Positions 8,620-16,701 of a stretch of 64,000 nt of DNA are shown piece by piece; within the stretch, counting starts at the first letter, position 1, and every line of letters starts with the position of its first letter. The notes under the pieces were generated by a model. The model was not told where the DNA came from. It saw only the letters and a list, made by a program, of their open reading frames with translations, and did no database searches. A program made the translations under genes and the position numbers. This DNA comes from Atribacter laminatus (GTDB lineage Bacteria > Atribacterota > Atribacteria > Atribacterales > Atribacteraceae): positions 1,550,001 through 1,614,000 of the forward strand of contig NZ_CP065383.1 of assembly GCF_015775515.1 (NCBI RefSeq), written 5' to 3'.

Positions 8620-8800
8620 GAGGGTGAAAGGTTGGATTTAGAAACAAGTTTTGTGTTTTAAATTGAACTTGAGGAAAATATCCAAATATCCCCCTCACCT
8701 GAATCCTCTCCCACCAGAGGAGAGGAAAAAAAGAGAAATAGGAGAAGGTCAGGATGAGAATCTGGTAAGCTCCATGTCATGACATGGAGCTGCATTAAAT
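8620..8800 (+). repeat. Dispersed repeat cluster after the intron
   Basis: This stretch holds the right end of repeat family A (GAGGGTGAAAG at 8620), a family B block (CCCCCTCACC..CCTCTCCCACCAGAGGAGAGG, about 8690-8728), another partial family A (GGAGAAGGTCAGGATGAG) and a palindrome TCCATGTCATGACATGGA near 8770-8787. No gene is visible between 7864 and 8909 apart from the intron. Confidence 0.7.
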
Positions 8801-8908
8801 AGGTATTGTATTTGTATCCCAACATTTTAAAAATATTTAATAGAGCTTGATTTAAAAAGAATGCTATTGGTTCAGAAAAGAAGAATATCTGAAGGAAGGA
8901 GATTGCTC

Positions 8909-9862
8909 TTGAAAAAAAGAAGTCAATCAAATCGAGCCATCAATACCAATGAATTTATAGTGTATATTGCCTTTTTAGCAATTTTTGTCTTTTTTTCTAT
9001 CGTTCTCAGAGGGCGGGGATTTCTCTCTTCGGAGAATTTAATGAACATTGCTCGTCAGACTGCCATGATTTCGGTTATGGCTGTTGGGATGACTTTTGTC
9101 TTGGCTGCTGGAGAAATTGATCTTTCGATCGGTTCTATTGTAGCGTTGGCGTCACTTACAACTGCATTAGCCCTCCGCCACAGCTCCTTATTGGTTGGAG
9201 TTATTACTGGGTTGGGTACCGGAGTTTTAATTGGTATGGTTAACGGTCTTTTTGTAGCTAAAATCGGAGTCCCCTCCTTTCTTGTCACCCTGGGAATGAC
9301 CGGAATTATTACCGGATTAGCCCGTTGGATTACGCAGCTTAAATCTATTCCGGTAACTAATAAAACCTATAATTTTATTTTTGGATCAGGAGATATCGGA
9401 CCGATATCAATTCTTTTTGTTTGGACAGTTGTTTTGCTCATTATGGGTCAAGTTGCCTTGAGGAAGACCAAATTTGGTCGTTATGTGTTGGCAACTGGTG
9501 GAAATAAAATATCTGCTCTTTATTCAGGAATCAATGTTGAAAGAATTAAATTTTCCGTTATGGTTTTAAATGGTGCCTTAGCAGCTTTGGCTGGAATGCT
9601 ATATGCTGGTAGACTTCATGGTGCTCGTTATACTTTAGGCGAAACTGATTTGATGACGGTTATAGCAGCAGTTATCATTGGAGGCACCAGCATGTCAGGA
9701 GGCCGGGGATCGGTAATCGGTTCCATCGTTGGTTCTCTTATAATGGGAATGATTAATAATGGATTGATATTGATGGGTTTATCAGTCGATCAACAAATGA
9801 TTTTCCGTGGATTGATTATTATTATTGCAGTTTCTTTGACCATGAGAGAAAAGAAAAAATAA
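8909..9862 (+). CDS. Ribose-type sugar ABC transporter permease
   Basis: This permease of about 317 residues belongs to the BPD_transp_2 family, with multiple membrane helices and the family motifs GEIDLSIGSIVALAS and AVIIGGTSMSGGRGS. I choose TTG 8909, six bases after AAGGAGA; an upstream in-frame ATG at 8861 has no ribosome site and would add a charged leader. It belongs with the binding protein at 5082 and ATPase at 6362, from which it is separated by the intron-repeat insertion. It must therefore be transcribed through the intron or have its own promoter; I see no strong promoter between 8620 and 8900. The gap to the next gene is 13 bases, so it is cotranscribed with the glycosidase-like gene. 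Confidence 0.9.
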   Translation: MKKRSQSNRAINTNEFIVYIAFLAIFVFFSIVLRGRGFLSSENLMNIARQTAMISVMAVGMTFVLAAGEIDLSIGSIVALASLTTALALRHSSLLVGVITGLGTGVLIGMVNGLFVAKIGVPSFLVTLGMTGIITGLARWITQLKSIPVTNKTYNFIFGSGDIGPISILFVWTVVLLIMGQVALRKTKFGRYVLATGGNKISALYSGINVERIKFSVMVLNGALAALAGMLYAGRLHGARYTLGETDLMTVIAAVIIGGTSMSGGRGSVIGSIVGSLIMGMINNGLILMGLSVDQQMIFRGLIIIIAVSLTMREKKK

Positions 9863-9875
9863 AGGAGGCCGGTAG

Positions 9876-11579
9876 ATGCCACCATCTTTGCCATTTTTAC
9901 GTATACCAAAGGCTGCTCAACTGGTCGTAGTAACCGATCTTGAACAGGAAAGCTTCCCCGTCACCCAGTTGAAAAAATATTTTCAACAGCGGGATTTTGT
10001 TATTCTTTCTCCTCGAGACTTTAAACTTCGTGATTGGAAAAAGGTTGATAAAAACTTTAAAGGTTTTATTTATCTGGAAGAAAAGGAAAACCAACTTTTC
10101 TCTGATATACAACCTTCAGGGAAAAGCGCTCAACTGGTAGAAGATGGTTTTAAAATTCAAACCGCTCAATGGCAGGAAATTCCATTGATACTCCTTTTAG
10201 GGGGTGGTCGACCGGGTTTGATTTATGCGGTGAATGAATTGGGTCAAAAAATTCTTTCATATCAGGGTGATGAGATATTCATTCCGGAAGTGAATCTTGA
10301 GCAGTCACCTTTACTTCCTTATCGTTTGCTTTGGACCTGGGACCATAGTACCAACTGGTGTTTGGAGCAAGTCGGTATTCAGGAAATCGGTGCCATGAAT
10401 TATTATTCCAAACCCCCAGAGGGGTTTTTAGAAGACTACTATCGATTAGTTGATTTTATGAGTCTCAATCGAATTGGGGGAGTTACTATCTACGGCTTTT
10501 TGAGGGATTGCCATGGAGGAATTGAAGCCGCGCAGAAGCTCTGCCGATATGCAACTGACAGGGGAGTCCGGATTCTCCCCGGAGTTGGAATTAATGCTTA
10601 CGGAGGGATCTATTGGGAAGGAAACCACCGCTTTAATTTAACCCAATGGCTCCGACAACATCCAGAATTAAAAGCCGTATTAGGAGCGCCGGCCGCTTTT
10701 TCCATTCCTGACTTACCTCCTCTTTGGTTTCCAGAAAACCAATACACCGATACCGCCTGTCCTTCAAAATCGGAAAACGCCCGATATCATGAGGAGGCGA
10801 TTGCTTGGTTAGCAGAAACCTTCATGATTGGTGGGATTAATTTTGAAACCGGAGATTATGGAGTTTGCCAGTGCGAAGAATGTTCTCGAAGACGTAAAGA
10901 AAATTCAACTTGGTCGTTACGAGATATGGCTCTCCTTTATCCACGTCTTTTTTCGGCTGCTCGAAATCAGCGTCAAGACCTTTGGTTGGTCAGTGAGGCT
11001 TATTGGGATAACCTTTTAAACCGACAAGTACTTCAATCTCTTGATGAATTGCCCGACGAGGCAATTTATCAATTTTGTTTTAATCGCTCTTACTGGCCTC
11101 GTTTAAAAACTGATTTAACCAGGGAATATGTTCAAGGATTGCCTCGGAGTAAAAATATCTTTCGCACCCATATGGGTTCACAATGGAATCGGGAACGGTA
11201 TGAATTAGTTGCTGACCGTTTCGCTGAAATGATGCAGTTGGCCTTTAAAAGTGGAATGAAAGGCGCAACCATTTTTGGTGAGGTTAGTGCATTTAGCGTC
11301 GTCAATGAAATCAATTATTTAGCGTTCGCTCGCTTTGGTTATCAACCGACTCTGACTTGGGAGAAATTTATTGAAAAAGACCTTAGTCCTCTTTTCGGAG
11401 GGAAACTGGCTGCCGAAATCTATCTTCGGCTTCTTACGGTTCCATCGCAAGGAGATATTTTGAGTCAAGCGATTGGCGAGGCTCGGGAAATGAGTCACTC
11501 GTTGAGCGGAGAGCAGTATCGACGGTGGATATGGCTTCAAAATCGTCTGATGAAAAAGAAAGCCATGGTGATTGATTAA
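9876..11579 (+). CDS. Glycosidase-like protein with N-terminal domain, barrel and CxCExC motif
   Basis: This 567-residue protein has no signal peptide. Residues 1-145 form an alpha/beta domain like the N-terminal domain of GH20/GH67-type enzymes (LILLLGGGRPGLIYAVNELG). From residue 150 a barrel follows (LPYRLLWTWDHSTNW, MSLNRIGGVTIYGFLRDCHG). Residues 320-336 read GINFETGDYGVCQCEEC, with E324 as a possible catalytic residue and C331/C333/C336 as a cluster; TDTACPSKSE (291-300) precedes it, as in DUF4838-like hydrolases. It shares this motif with the protein at 3128, otherwise little similarity is obvious. It starts at ATG 9876 behind AAGGAGG and is probably cotranscribed with the permease. 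Likely a cytoplasmic glycosidase for the imported sugar; exact activity unknown. Confidence 0.65.
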   Translation: MPPSLPFLRIPKAAQLVVVTDLEQESFPVTQLKKYFQQRDFVILSPRDFKLRDWKKVDKNFKGFIYLEEKENQLFSDIQPSGKSAQLVEDGFKIQTAQWQEIPLILLLGGGRPGLIYAVNELGQKILSYQGDEIFIPEVNLEQSPLLPYRLLWTWDHSTNWCLEQVGIQEIGAMNYYSKPPEGFLEDYYRLVDFMSLNRIGGVTIYGFLRDCHGGIEAAQKLCRYATDRGVRILPGVGINAYGGIYWEGNHRFNLTQWLRQHPELKAVLGAPAAFSIPDLPPLWFPENQYTDTACPSKSENARYHEEAIAWLAETFMIGGINFETGDYGVCQCEECSRRRKENSTWSLRDMALLYPRLFSAARNQRQDLWLVSEAYWDNLLNRQVLQSLDELPDEAIYQFCFNRSYWPRLKTDLTREYVQGLPRSKNIFRTHMGSQWNRERYELVADRFAEMMQLAFKSGMKGATIFGEVSAFSVVNEINYLAFARFGYQPTLTWEKFIEKDLSPLFGGKLAAEIYLRLLTVPSQGDILSQAIGEAREMSHSLSGEQYRRWIWLQNRLMKKKAMVID

Positions 11580-11798
11580 TCTTTTTCATGCAATGGTTAA
11601 AGAATGAAAGAAGGTGAGGATGAGGGTGAAAGCCAAGATTGAAATCCAGGTTTGGTGTTATGAAATGAAGTTTATGGAAGGTATCCAATCCCCCCTCACC
11701 TTAATCCTCTCCCACCAGGGGAGAGGAAAAAATAAGATAGAACTCTCCCATCAGGGAAGATTTGGTAGCGGTTTGATAAATCAAGCCCGCTAAAAAGT
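11580..11798. repeat. Intergenic dispersed repeats between convergent genes
   Basis: This gap between convergent genes carries part of family A (GAAGGTGAGGATGAGGGTG at about 11610), a family B block (CCCCCTCACC..CCTCTCCCACCAGGGGAGAGG, about 11692-11728) and a family G piece (TTGATAAATCAAGCCCGC, about 11773-11790). No gene or clear T-rich terminator is seen. Confidence 0.65.
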
Positions 11799-13463
11799 TT
11801 ACAGGACAGAGATAGGAGCTTGACCAGTGAGTGGTTTTTTATTTACAAGATTTTGGGCAGCTGCTAAAGCTGAACAAGGTCGACTGGAGTAAGTACAAAT
11901 ATAAGTACTCACTGAAGGAAATTCGGAAAGCTCATAGGAGCTGCGAAAAGCAAGAACGATCATTCGATCGCCGACAGATGTTGATAGTTTATTTACTAAC
12001 TGTTTTTGGAGGTTGGTTTCAAAATCCGCACCAGGAAGTGGATAATCCTCGGTCACTGCAATGAAAGAATGAGCTGATAATATTGTTTCGGGGATAGCTT
12101 CATCCCTTAAGTCTTCATAATGATAGATTTTAATGTCAACACCTAAACGAACCAGTTCTTTTTCAAAGATGTCAAATGCCGGTTCCGATTGGTTTGGACC
12201 AATGCCTCTGGTGTGAGAGAGAATAGCATAGGCATCGCGTGGGACACAATTAATGACAGTAAGCGGCTGATTTAAATTTATTGGCCATAATTGCGAACGA
12301 TCCCGTAAAATTGTAATTGCTGAAGACGCCGCATCAAGGGCTACTGATGCATGATCACTCAAGCCAAACTGTGGTTTTAAATCGGCTATCATCGACGGAG
12401 CAGAGAAAATCCCTTTATTAAATTTGAGAGTTAGAATTCTTCCCGAAGCTTGGTCTAATCTTTCCTGAGTTATTCTTCCTTTTTTTACCGCTTGAATGAC
12501 GCTTTGGATAAGCTTCATATGCTGTTTAATATATATCGAGGAATCATGATCGTAGTGTTCTTCAGCTAACATAATCATATCAACACCGGCTTGAATGGCC
12601 TTGATGGCGGCTTCATCAGAAGGGTAATTTTTCTTTATAGCTCCCATATTCATGCTGTCAGTGAGCACCACTCCTTTAAAGCCCATTTTTTCCCGAAGGA
12701 GATGGTTCATAATTAAGGGGGACATAGTCGCAGGATTGATAGAATCGATTTGAGGGAAAAGGATATGGGAGGTCATGACCATATTGACACCAGCGTCAAT
12801 ACCTTGTTGAAAAGGATAAAGGTCACCTTGTTCTAATTGATTGAGGTTTTTATTCACAGTTGGGAGATTGCGATGGCTGTCTATGGAAGCATCTCCATGA
12901 CCGGGAAAATGCTTCAAGGTTGATATTATGCCACTGGTATTTGCTCCTTTGACGGCGGCTACAACCTGGTCAGCGACTCTATTGGGAAATTCACCAAAGG
13001 ATCGCATACCGATAATGGCATTATGAGGATTGGAATTACAATCAGCACAGGGAGCAAAAATAGCATTGAAGCCAACCGAGAGCATTTCTTTTCCAAAAAT
13101 ATCGTATATTTTTTGTGTTAGTTCTGGTTTTCCGGTTGCACCCAAGGCTAAATTTCCCGGCCCGGTTGTACTATACGGAACCAGCACTCCCCAGGTTCCC
13201 TCATGATCTACGCCTAAAATAAGAGGAATTTGATGGGATGTTCGCTGGGTAAATTTCTGGAGTGAAAGCGTCAATTCTTTTGCTTCTTCAGGATTGGAGG
13301 CGTTCTCCTGGCTTAAATAGCAGCCACCAATACCGTATTCTACAATAAGTGGTGTAATCGGGTTAAGGTTGTGCCCTGCAAAAGCTAGAAGAAATAGCTG
13401 TCCAACTTTTTCTTCAAGAGAAAGAGAATTCAGAAGGGACTGAATTGGTGATGGAAAATTCAT
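11799..13463 (-). CDS. Glycoside hydrolase family 3, beta-N-acetylhexosaminidase-like
   Basis: This protein of about 554 residues is a GH3 enzyme. It has the diagnostic KHFPGHGDASIDSHRNLP motif of NagZ-type beta-N-acetylglucosaminidases, with the His of the S/G-x-D/H loop, and the nucleophile segment GVVLTDSMNMGAI. A C-terminal GH3_C-like domain follows, so it resembles the longer Bacillus-type NagZ rather than the short E. coli form. There is no signal peptide, so it acts in the cytoplasm. I place the start at ATG 13463, seven bases after GGGAGG; the longer frame to 13517 would run into the divergent promoter. It is divergent from a ROK regulator that probably controls it. Substrate may be an N-acetylglucosamine or other beta-glycoside. 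Confidence 0.88.
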   Translation of the reverse strand: MNFPSPIQSLLNSLSLEEKVGQLFLLAFAGHNLNPITPLIVEYGIGGCYLSQENASNPEEAKELTLSLQKFTQRTSHQIPLILGVDHEGTWGVLVPYSTTGPGNLALGATGKPELTQKIYDIFGKEMLSVGFNAIFAPCADCNSNPHNAIIGMRSFGEFPNRVADQVVAAVKGANTSGIISTLKHFPGHGDASIDSHRNLPTVNKNLNQLEQGDLYPFQQGIDAGVNMVMTSHILFPQIDSINPATMSPLIMNHLLREKMGFKGVVLTDSMNMGAIKKNYPSDEAAIKAIQAGVDMIMLAEEHYDHDSSIYIKQHMKLIQSVIQAVKKGRITQERLDQASGRILTLKFNKGIFSAPSMIADLKPQFGLSDHASVALDAASSAITILRDRSQLWPINLNQPLTVINCVPRDAYAILSHTRGIGPNQSEPAFDIFEKELVRLGVDIKIYHYEDLRDEAIPETILSAHSFIAVTEDYPLPGADFETNLQKQLVNKLSTSVGDRMIVLAFRSSYELSEFPSVSTYICTYSSRPCSALAAAQNLVNKKPLTGQAPISVL

Positions 13464-13491
13464 GCTCATCCTCCCCAATATTATTTTACCA

Positions 13492-13566
13492 ATTATAGCA
13501 TGCATTTCCGTTGACATTGATTCTATTTATTGTTTACAATGTTAATAGTTCGTTCTCGAATCGAAC
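13492..13566. promoter_or_regulatory. Divergent promoters and palindromic operator between GH3 and ROK genes
   Basis: Rightward promoter: TTGACA (13511-13516), 18-base spacer, TACAAT (13535-13540). Leftward: a perfect TATAAT on the minus strand at 13492-13497, about 29 bases before the GH3 start, with a weak -35. A palindrome GTTCG-N9-CGAAC (13548-13566) lies where the rightward transcript should start, fitting an operator for the ROK repressor. The operator role is inferred. Confidence 0.6.
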
Positions 13567-13576
13567 AAATGGTACA

Positions 13577-14752
13577 ATGATGATGACAACTCTAACCAGT
13601 TCTCGAGTTAATGATATCCACAAGAAAATGGTTTTCCGTTATATCTGGGAAAAAGAACAGGTATCACGAACCCAGATACGGTCCAATTTTGGGTTTAGTA
13701 AATCGACGGTATCGGGTATTATTCGTGATTTAATTGACCAAGGTTTAATTGTTGAAAATGGTCAAGAAGATGCTCCTTTGGGGAGGAAACCCGAGCTTCT
13801 CACGGTGAATCCCCAGGGACCAGTGGTCCTCAGCGTTTTACTTAAAGATTTTGGGGACGTTGAAGTTGCTATTGTTGACCTCAAGGGTACCATCCTTAAC
13901 CGAGAATCCTTCACCTTATTAACCAAAGAACCACCCCGAGCCGCTGTGGATGAGGTTGCCTGGTTTGTGAATGAAGCTCTTTCGAGGTTTCCAGAAACGA
14001 CCTGTTTAGGTATAGGCTTGGGTGCTCCGGGTATTGTTAACCATCGTTCGGGAGTTATTGAATACTCAGCTCATTTTGGGTGGAAAGGGATACCAATCGG
14101 TTCGATGTTGGCAGCGAGTGTAAATCAAAAATTCCCTATTTTAGTTGATAACCGAACCACTGCAGCCACCTTGGGGGAAATGTGGTTCGGAAGCGGAAAA
14201 AACTCTCGAAATCTTATCTGTATCAACTGCGGAGAAGCCATTGGAGCAGGAATTGTCATTGAAGGGAAAATATATCGGGGTTTTTTAGATGGCGTTGGTG
14301 AAATAGGTCATATTCCTTTGATCCAAAATGGAAATCCTTGTTTTTGTGGAAAAACCGGTTGTATTGAATCAATGGTTTCACTTCCCGCTTTAATGAAAAA
14401 AATGGGAAGAAAATATACCGGAGAGGACGATGCAACTCGTATACTGCGAGATAAAATTAAGAAACCTTCGACAAGGGAAATGACCTTGGAAGCCTATTCT
14501 ACTTTAGGCGAGATAACTGCCATCCTTACTAATGTTTTAGCACCCGAGAAGATTATTTTTGCCGGAGGGCTTACCCGGATCGAGCCGGAGGAAATGTTAC
14601 GTTCAGTCCAACAAAAAGTCCAAGAAAAAGCTCTGGAACCTTTAGCGCGCAATATTCAGTTAGAAATGAGTCGTTTTCACCAAGAAGCTGAAGCGCTCTG
14701 GGGTGCTTCTCTGGTGATGGAAAATTTATTTAGTTTAGAGATAATTCGTTGA
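13577..14752 (+). CDS. ROK family transcriptional repressor (NagC/XylR type)
   Basis: This protein of about 391 residues has an N-terminal winged helix (VSRTQIRSNFGFSKSTVSG..LIDQGLI) and a C-terminal ROK domain with the zinc motif NPCFCGKTGCIE and the sugar-contact EIGHIPL. The order HTH then ROK marks it as a sugar-responsive repressor, not a kinase. Three consecutive in-frame ATGs (13577, 13580, 13583) can start it; no good ribosome site is present, so initiation may be weak. It is divergent from the GH3 gene and followed after 10 bases by an oxidoreductase gene. It likely represses both directions until an amino sugar or related ligand binds. Confidence 0.9.
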   Translation: MMMTTLTSSRVNDIHKKMVFRYIWEKEQVSRTQIRSNFGFSKSTVSGIIRDLIDQGLIVENGQEDAPLGRKPELLTVNPQGPVVLSVLLKDFGDVEVAIVDLKGTILNRESFTLLTKEPPRAAVDEVAWFVNEALSRFPETTCLGIGLGAPGIVNHRSGVIEYSAHFGWKGIPIGSMLAASVNQKFPILVDNRTTAATLGEMWFGSGKNSRNLICINCGEAIGAGIVIEGKIYRGFLDGVGEIGHIPLIQNGNPCFCGKTGCIESMVSLPALMKKMGRKYTGEDDATRILRDKIKKPSTREMTLEAYSTLGEITAILTNVLAPEKIIFAGGLTRIEPEEMLRSVQQKVQEKALEPLARNIQLEMSRFHQEAEALWGASLVMENLFSLEIIR

Positions 14753-14762
14753 TGGAGGGTTG

Positions 14763-15797
14763 ATGATGGAAAAAATTGGTTTTGGCGTCATCGGTGCCGG
14801 AATCTGGGGCAATTCTCACGCTTGGATTTATTCAACTGAGCCATTTTCAGAACTGATTGCAGTATGTGACAAAGTTGAAGAAAAAGCGAAAATCCTAGCG
14901 GAAAAGTATCATGCTCGGCGTTGGTATACAGATCCAGAAAAAATGTTAAAAGACCCTGAAATACAAGCTGTTGGGATAGCAACACCCGATTTTGCCCACC
15001 GAGAACCTTTTGTTGCTGCCTGTCAAGCAGGTAAGCATATTCTCTTGGAAAAACCGCTGGCAACCAATCATGAGGATTTAAAATTTATGAAAACCGCTTA
15101 TGAAAAATCAGGAGTGCGAGTCATGGTTGATTTCCACGCTCGTTGGAATCCACCTTTAGTCGTTGCCAAAAAGAATATTGACCAGGGAACCATCGGTGAG
15201 ATTATTTCCATGTACTACCGTTTGAATGATACCATTTATGTTCCCACCCAGATGTTATCCTGGGCTGAAGAATCATCCATCCTTTGGTTTTTAGGAAGCC
15301 ATACGGTTGATACCCTTCGATTTCTTTCCGGCAAAGAGGTCAAAAGAGTATATTCGGTTTCCCGGGCTGAAGTCTTAGTGAAGCTTGGTGTGAATGTTCC
15401 CGATATTTATCAAAGTGTTTTGGAAATGGAAGATGGAATTATTGCCAGCATTGAAAACAACTGGATTATCCCAAATTCTCATCCCAACTGGAATGATATA
15501 AAGCTGAACATTTTGGGGAGTAAGGGGATGTTTAATATGGATCTGACCAATAACCAAGCCATTGAACGCTATCTTCCCGAAAAGAGTGATCATCCCGATA
15601 TCCTGGTAATGCCCACCATACATGGCAAGCCGAGTGGTTTTGCTCATGAAAGTATTCGGGATTTTATTCATAGATTAAGGACCAGTGAGAAATTTGTTGT
15701 TGACTTTGAAGATGGATACCGGGTGAGCAAGGTTATTCTCGCTATTATGGAATCAGCAAAAACCCGAATGCCGGTTGAAGTCACCTATAATTCTTAG
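14763..15797 (+). CDS. Gfo/Idh/MocA family oxidoreductase
   Basis: This protein of about 344 residues is an NAD(P)-dependent sugar or inositol dehydrogenase. It has the N-terminal nucleotide-binding motif GVIGAGIWGNSHAW, the conserved EKPLA (lysine-containing active-site motif) and a C-terminal alpha/beta substrate domain with HTVDTLRFLSG. The start is ATG 14763 or 14766, behind GGAGGG; TTG 14760 is possible. It lies 10 bases after the ROK gene and just before an SDR dehydrogenase, so the two oxidoreductases probably process the sugar taken up by this locus. The exact substrate cannot be read from sequence. Confidence 0.9.
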   Translation: MMEKIGFGVIGAGIWGNSHAWIYSTEPFSELIAVCDKVEEKAKILAEKYHARRWYTDPEKMLKDPEIQAVGIATPDFAHREPFVAACQAGKHILLEKPLATNHEDLKFMKTAYEKSGVRVMVDFHARWNPPLVVAKKNIDQGTIGEIISMYYRLNDTIYVPTQMLSWAEESSILWFLGSHTVDTLRFLSGKEVKRVYSVSRAEVLVKLGVNVPDIYQSVLEMEDGIIASIENNWIIPNSHPNWNDIKLNILGSKGMFNMDLTNNQAIERYLPEKSDHPDILVMPTIHGKPSGFAHESIRDFIHRLRTSEKFVVDFEDGYRVSKVILAIMESAKTRMPVEVTYNS

Positions 15798-15819
15798 TAA
15801 TAAGTCAGGAGGGATTCGA

Positions 15820-16605
15820 ATGCTTGATAATGCCATAAAAATATTTGATTTAAGTGGAAAGGTAGCTTTGATAACTGGAGCAAGTAAGGGTTTAGGGAAG
15901 GCATTTGCTACCGCTTTAGCTGAAGCCGGGGCAACGCCAATTTTACTGGCGAGAAATCAATCGGAACTGGAGAAAACTGGCAAGGAAATTGCTCAGATTA
16001 ATCCACAATGTACTTGGTATGCAGCAGATATAACCAAAGAAATTGAAGTTGAAAAAGTTGTGAATAAAATAATTGATCAGTTCGGAAAGATCGATATATT
16101 AGTTAACAATGCAGCAACCGGTCGAATTAATCTTCCCCCCGAAGAAACCAGTTTAGACCAATGGAATTTTGTTATTGATACTAACCTCACCGGTATGTTT
16201 ATTTGTTCCAGGGCGGTTGGGAAGGAAATGATAAAACAAAGGGCCGGGAAGATAATCAACTTGGCTTCAATTTCAGGGTCAATAATCAACAAAGGTGTAC
16301 ATGGCGGATCCTATGAAGTTTCAAAATCGGCAATTGCAGCCTTAACCAGGGCTTTGGCTGTCGAGTGGGCTCCTTATAACATTAACGTCAATGCCATTGC
16401 CCCTGGATATTTCCTGACTGAACCGAATATCAAATTTTTTGAAGCTAACCAGGATTTTTATAACCAGGTAGTGGATATGGTCCCTTTAAAGCGAATTGGG
16501 AATCCCAATGAACTCAAGGGAACCGTTATATATTTAGCGTCGGAAGCTTCCAACTTTATGACTGGATCAATTGTCGTTGTTGATGGAGGATATACTTTGT
16601 GGTAA
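15820..16605 (+). CDS. SDR family oxidoreductase (gluconate 5-dehydrogenase-like)
   Basis: This 261-residue short-chain dehydrogenase has the cofactor motif TGASKGLGKA, the NNAA motif, catalytic Ser in NLASISG and YxxxK as SYEVSKSAI, and the C-terminal VVDGGYTLW ending common in sugar-acid dehydrogenases. The start is ATG 15820, eight bases after AGGAGGG; the longer open frame from 15775 overlaps the upstream gene. The N-terminus (IFDLSGKVALITGASKGLG) resembles gluconate 5-dehydrogenases, so a sugar-acid substrate is a fair guess. It sits between a Gfo/Idh/MocA gene and a sugar-binding protein, in the same direction. Confidence 0.88.
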   Translation: MLDNAIKIFDLSGKVALITGASKGLGKAFATALAEAGATPILLARNQSELEKTGKEIAQINPQCTWYAADITKEIEVEKVVNKIIDQFGKIDILVNNAATGRINLPPEETSLDQWNFVIDTNLTGMFICSRAVGKEMIKQRAGKIINLASISGSIINKGVHGGSYEVSKSAIAALTRALAVEWAPYNINVNAIAPGYFLTEPNIKFFEANQDFYNQVVDMVPLKRIGNPNELKGTVIYLASEASNFMTGSIVVVDGGYTLW

Positions 16606-16701
16606 GAGAAAAGATAAAAAGAAAAAAGGGAGGTGATAGCTTAGCTTTTCATGAGTCACAGATTTTTTAATCAGATAATAATAAAAAGGGGGAAAAATGA
16701 G

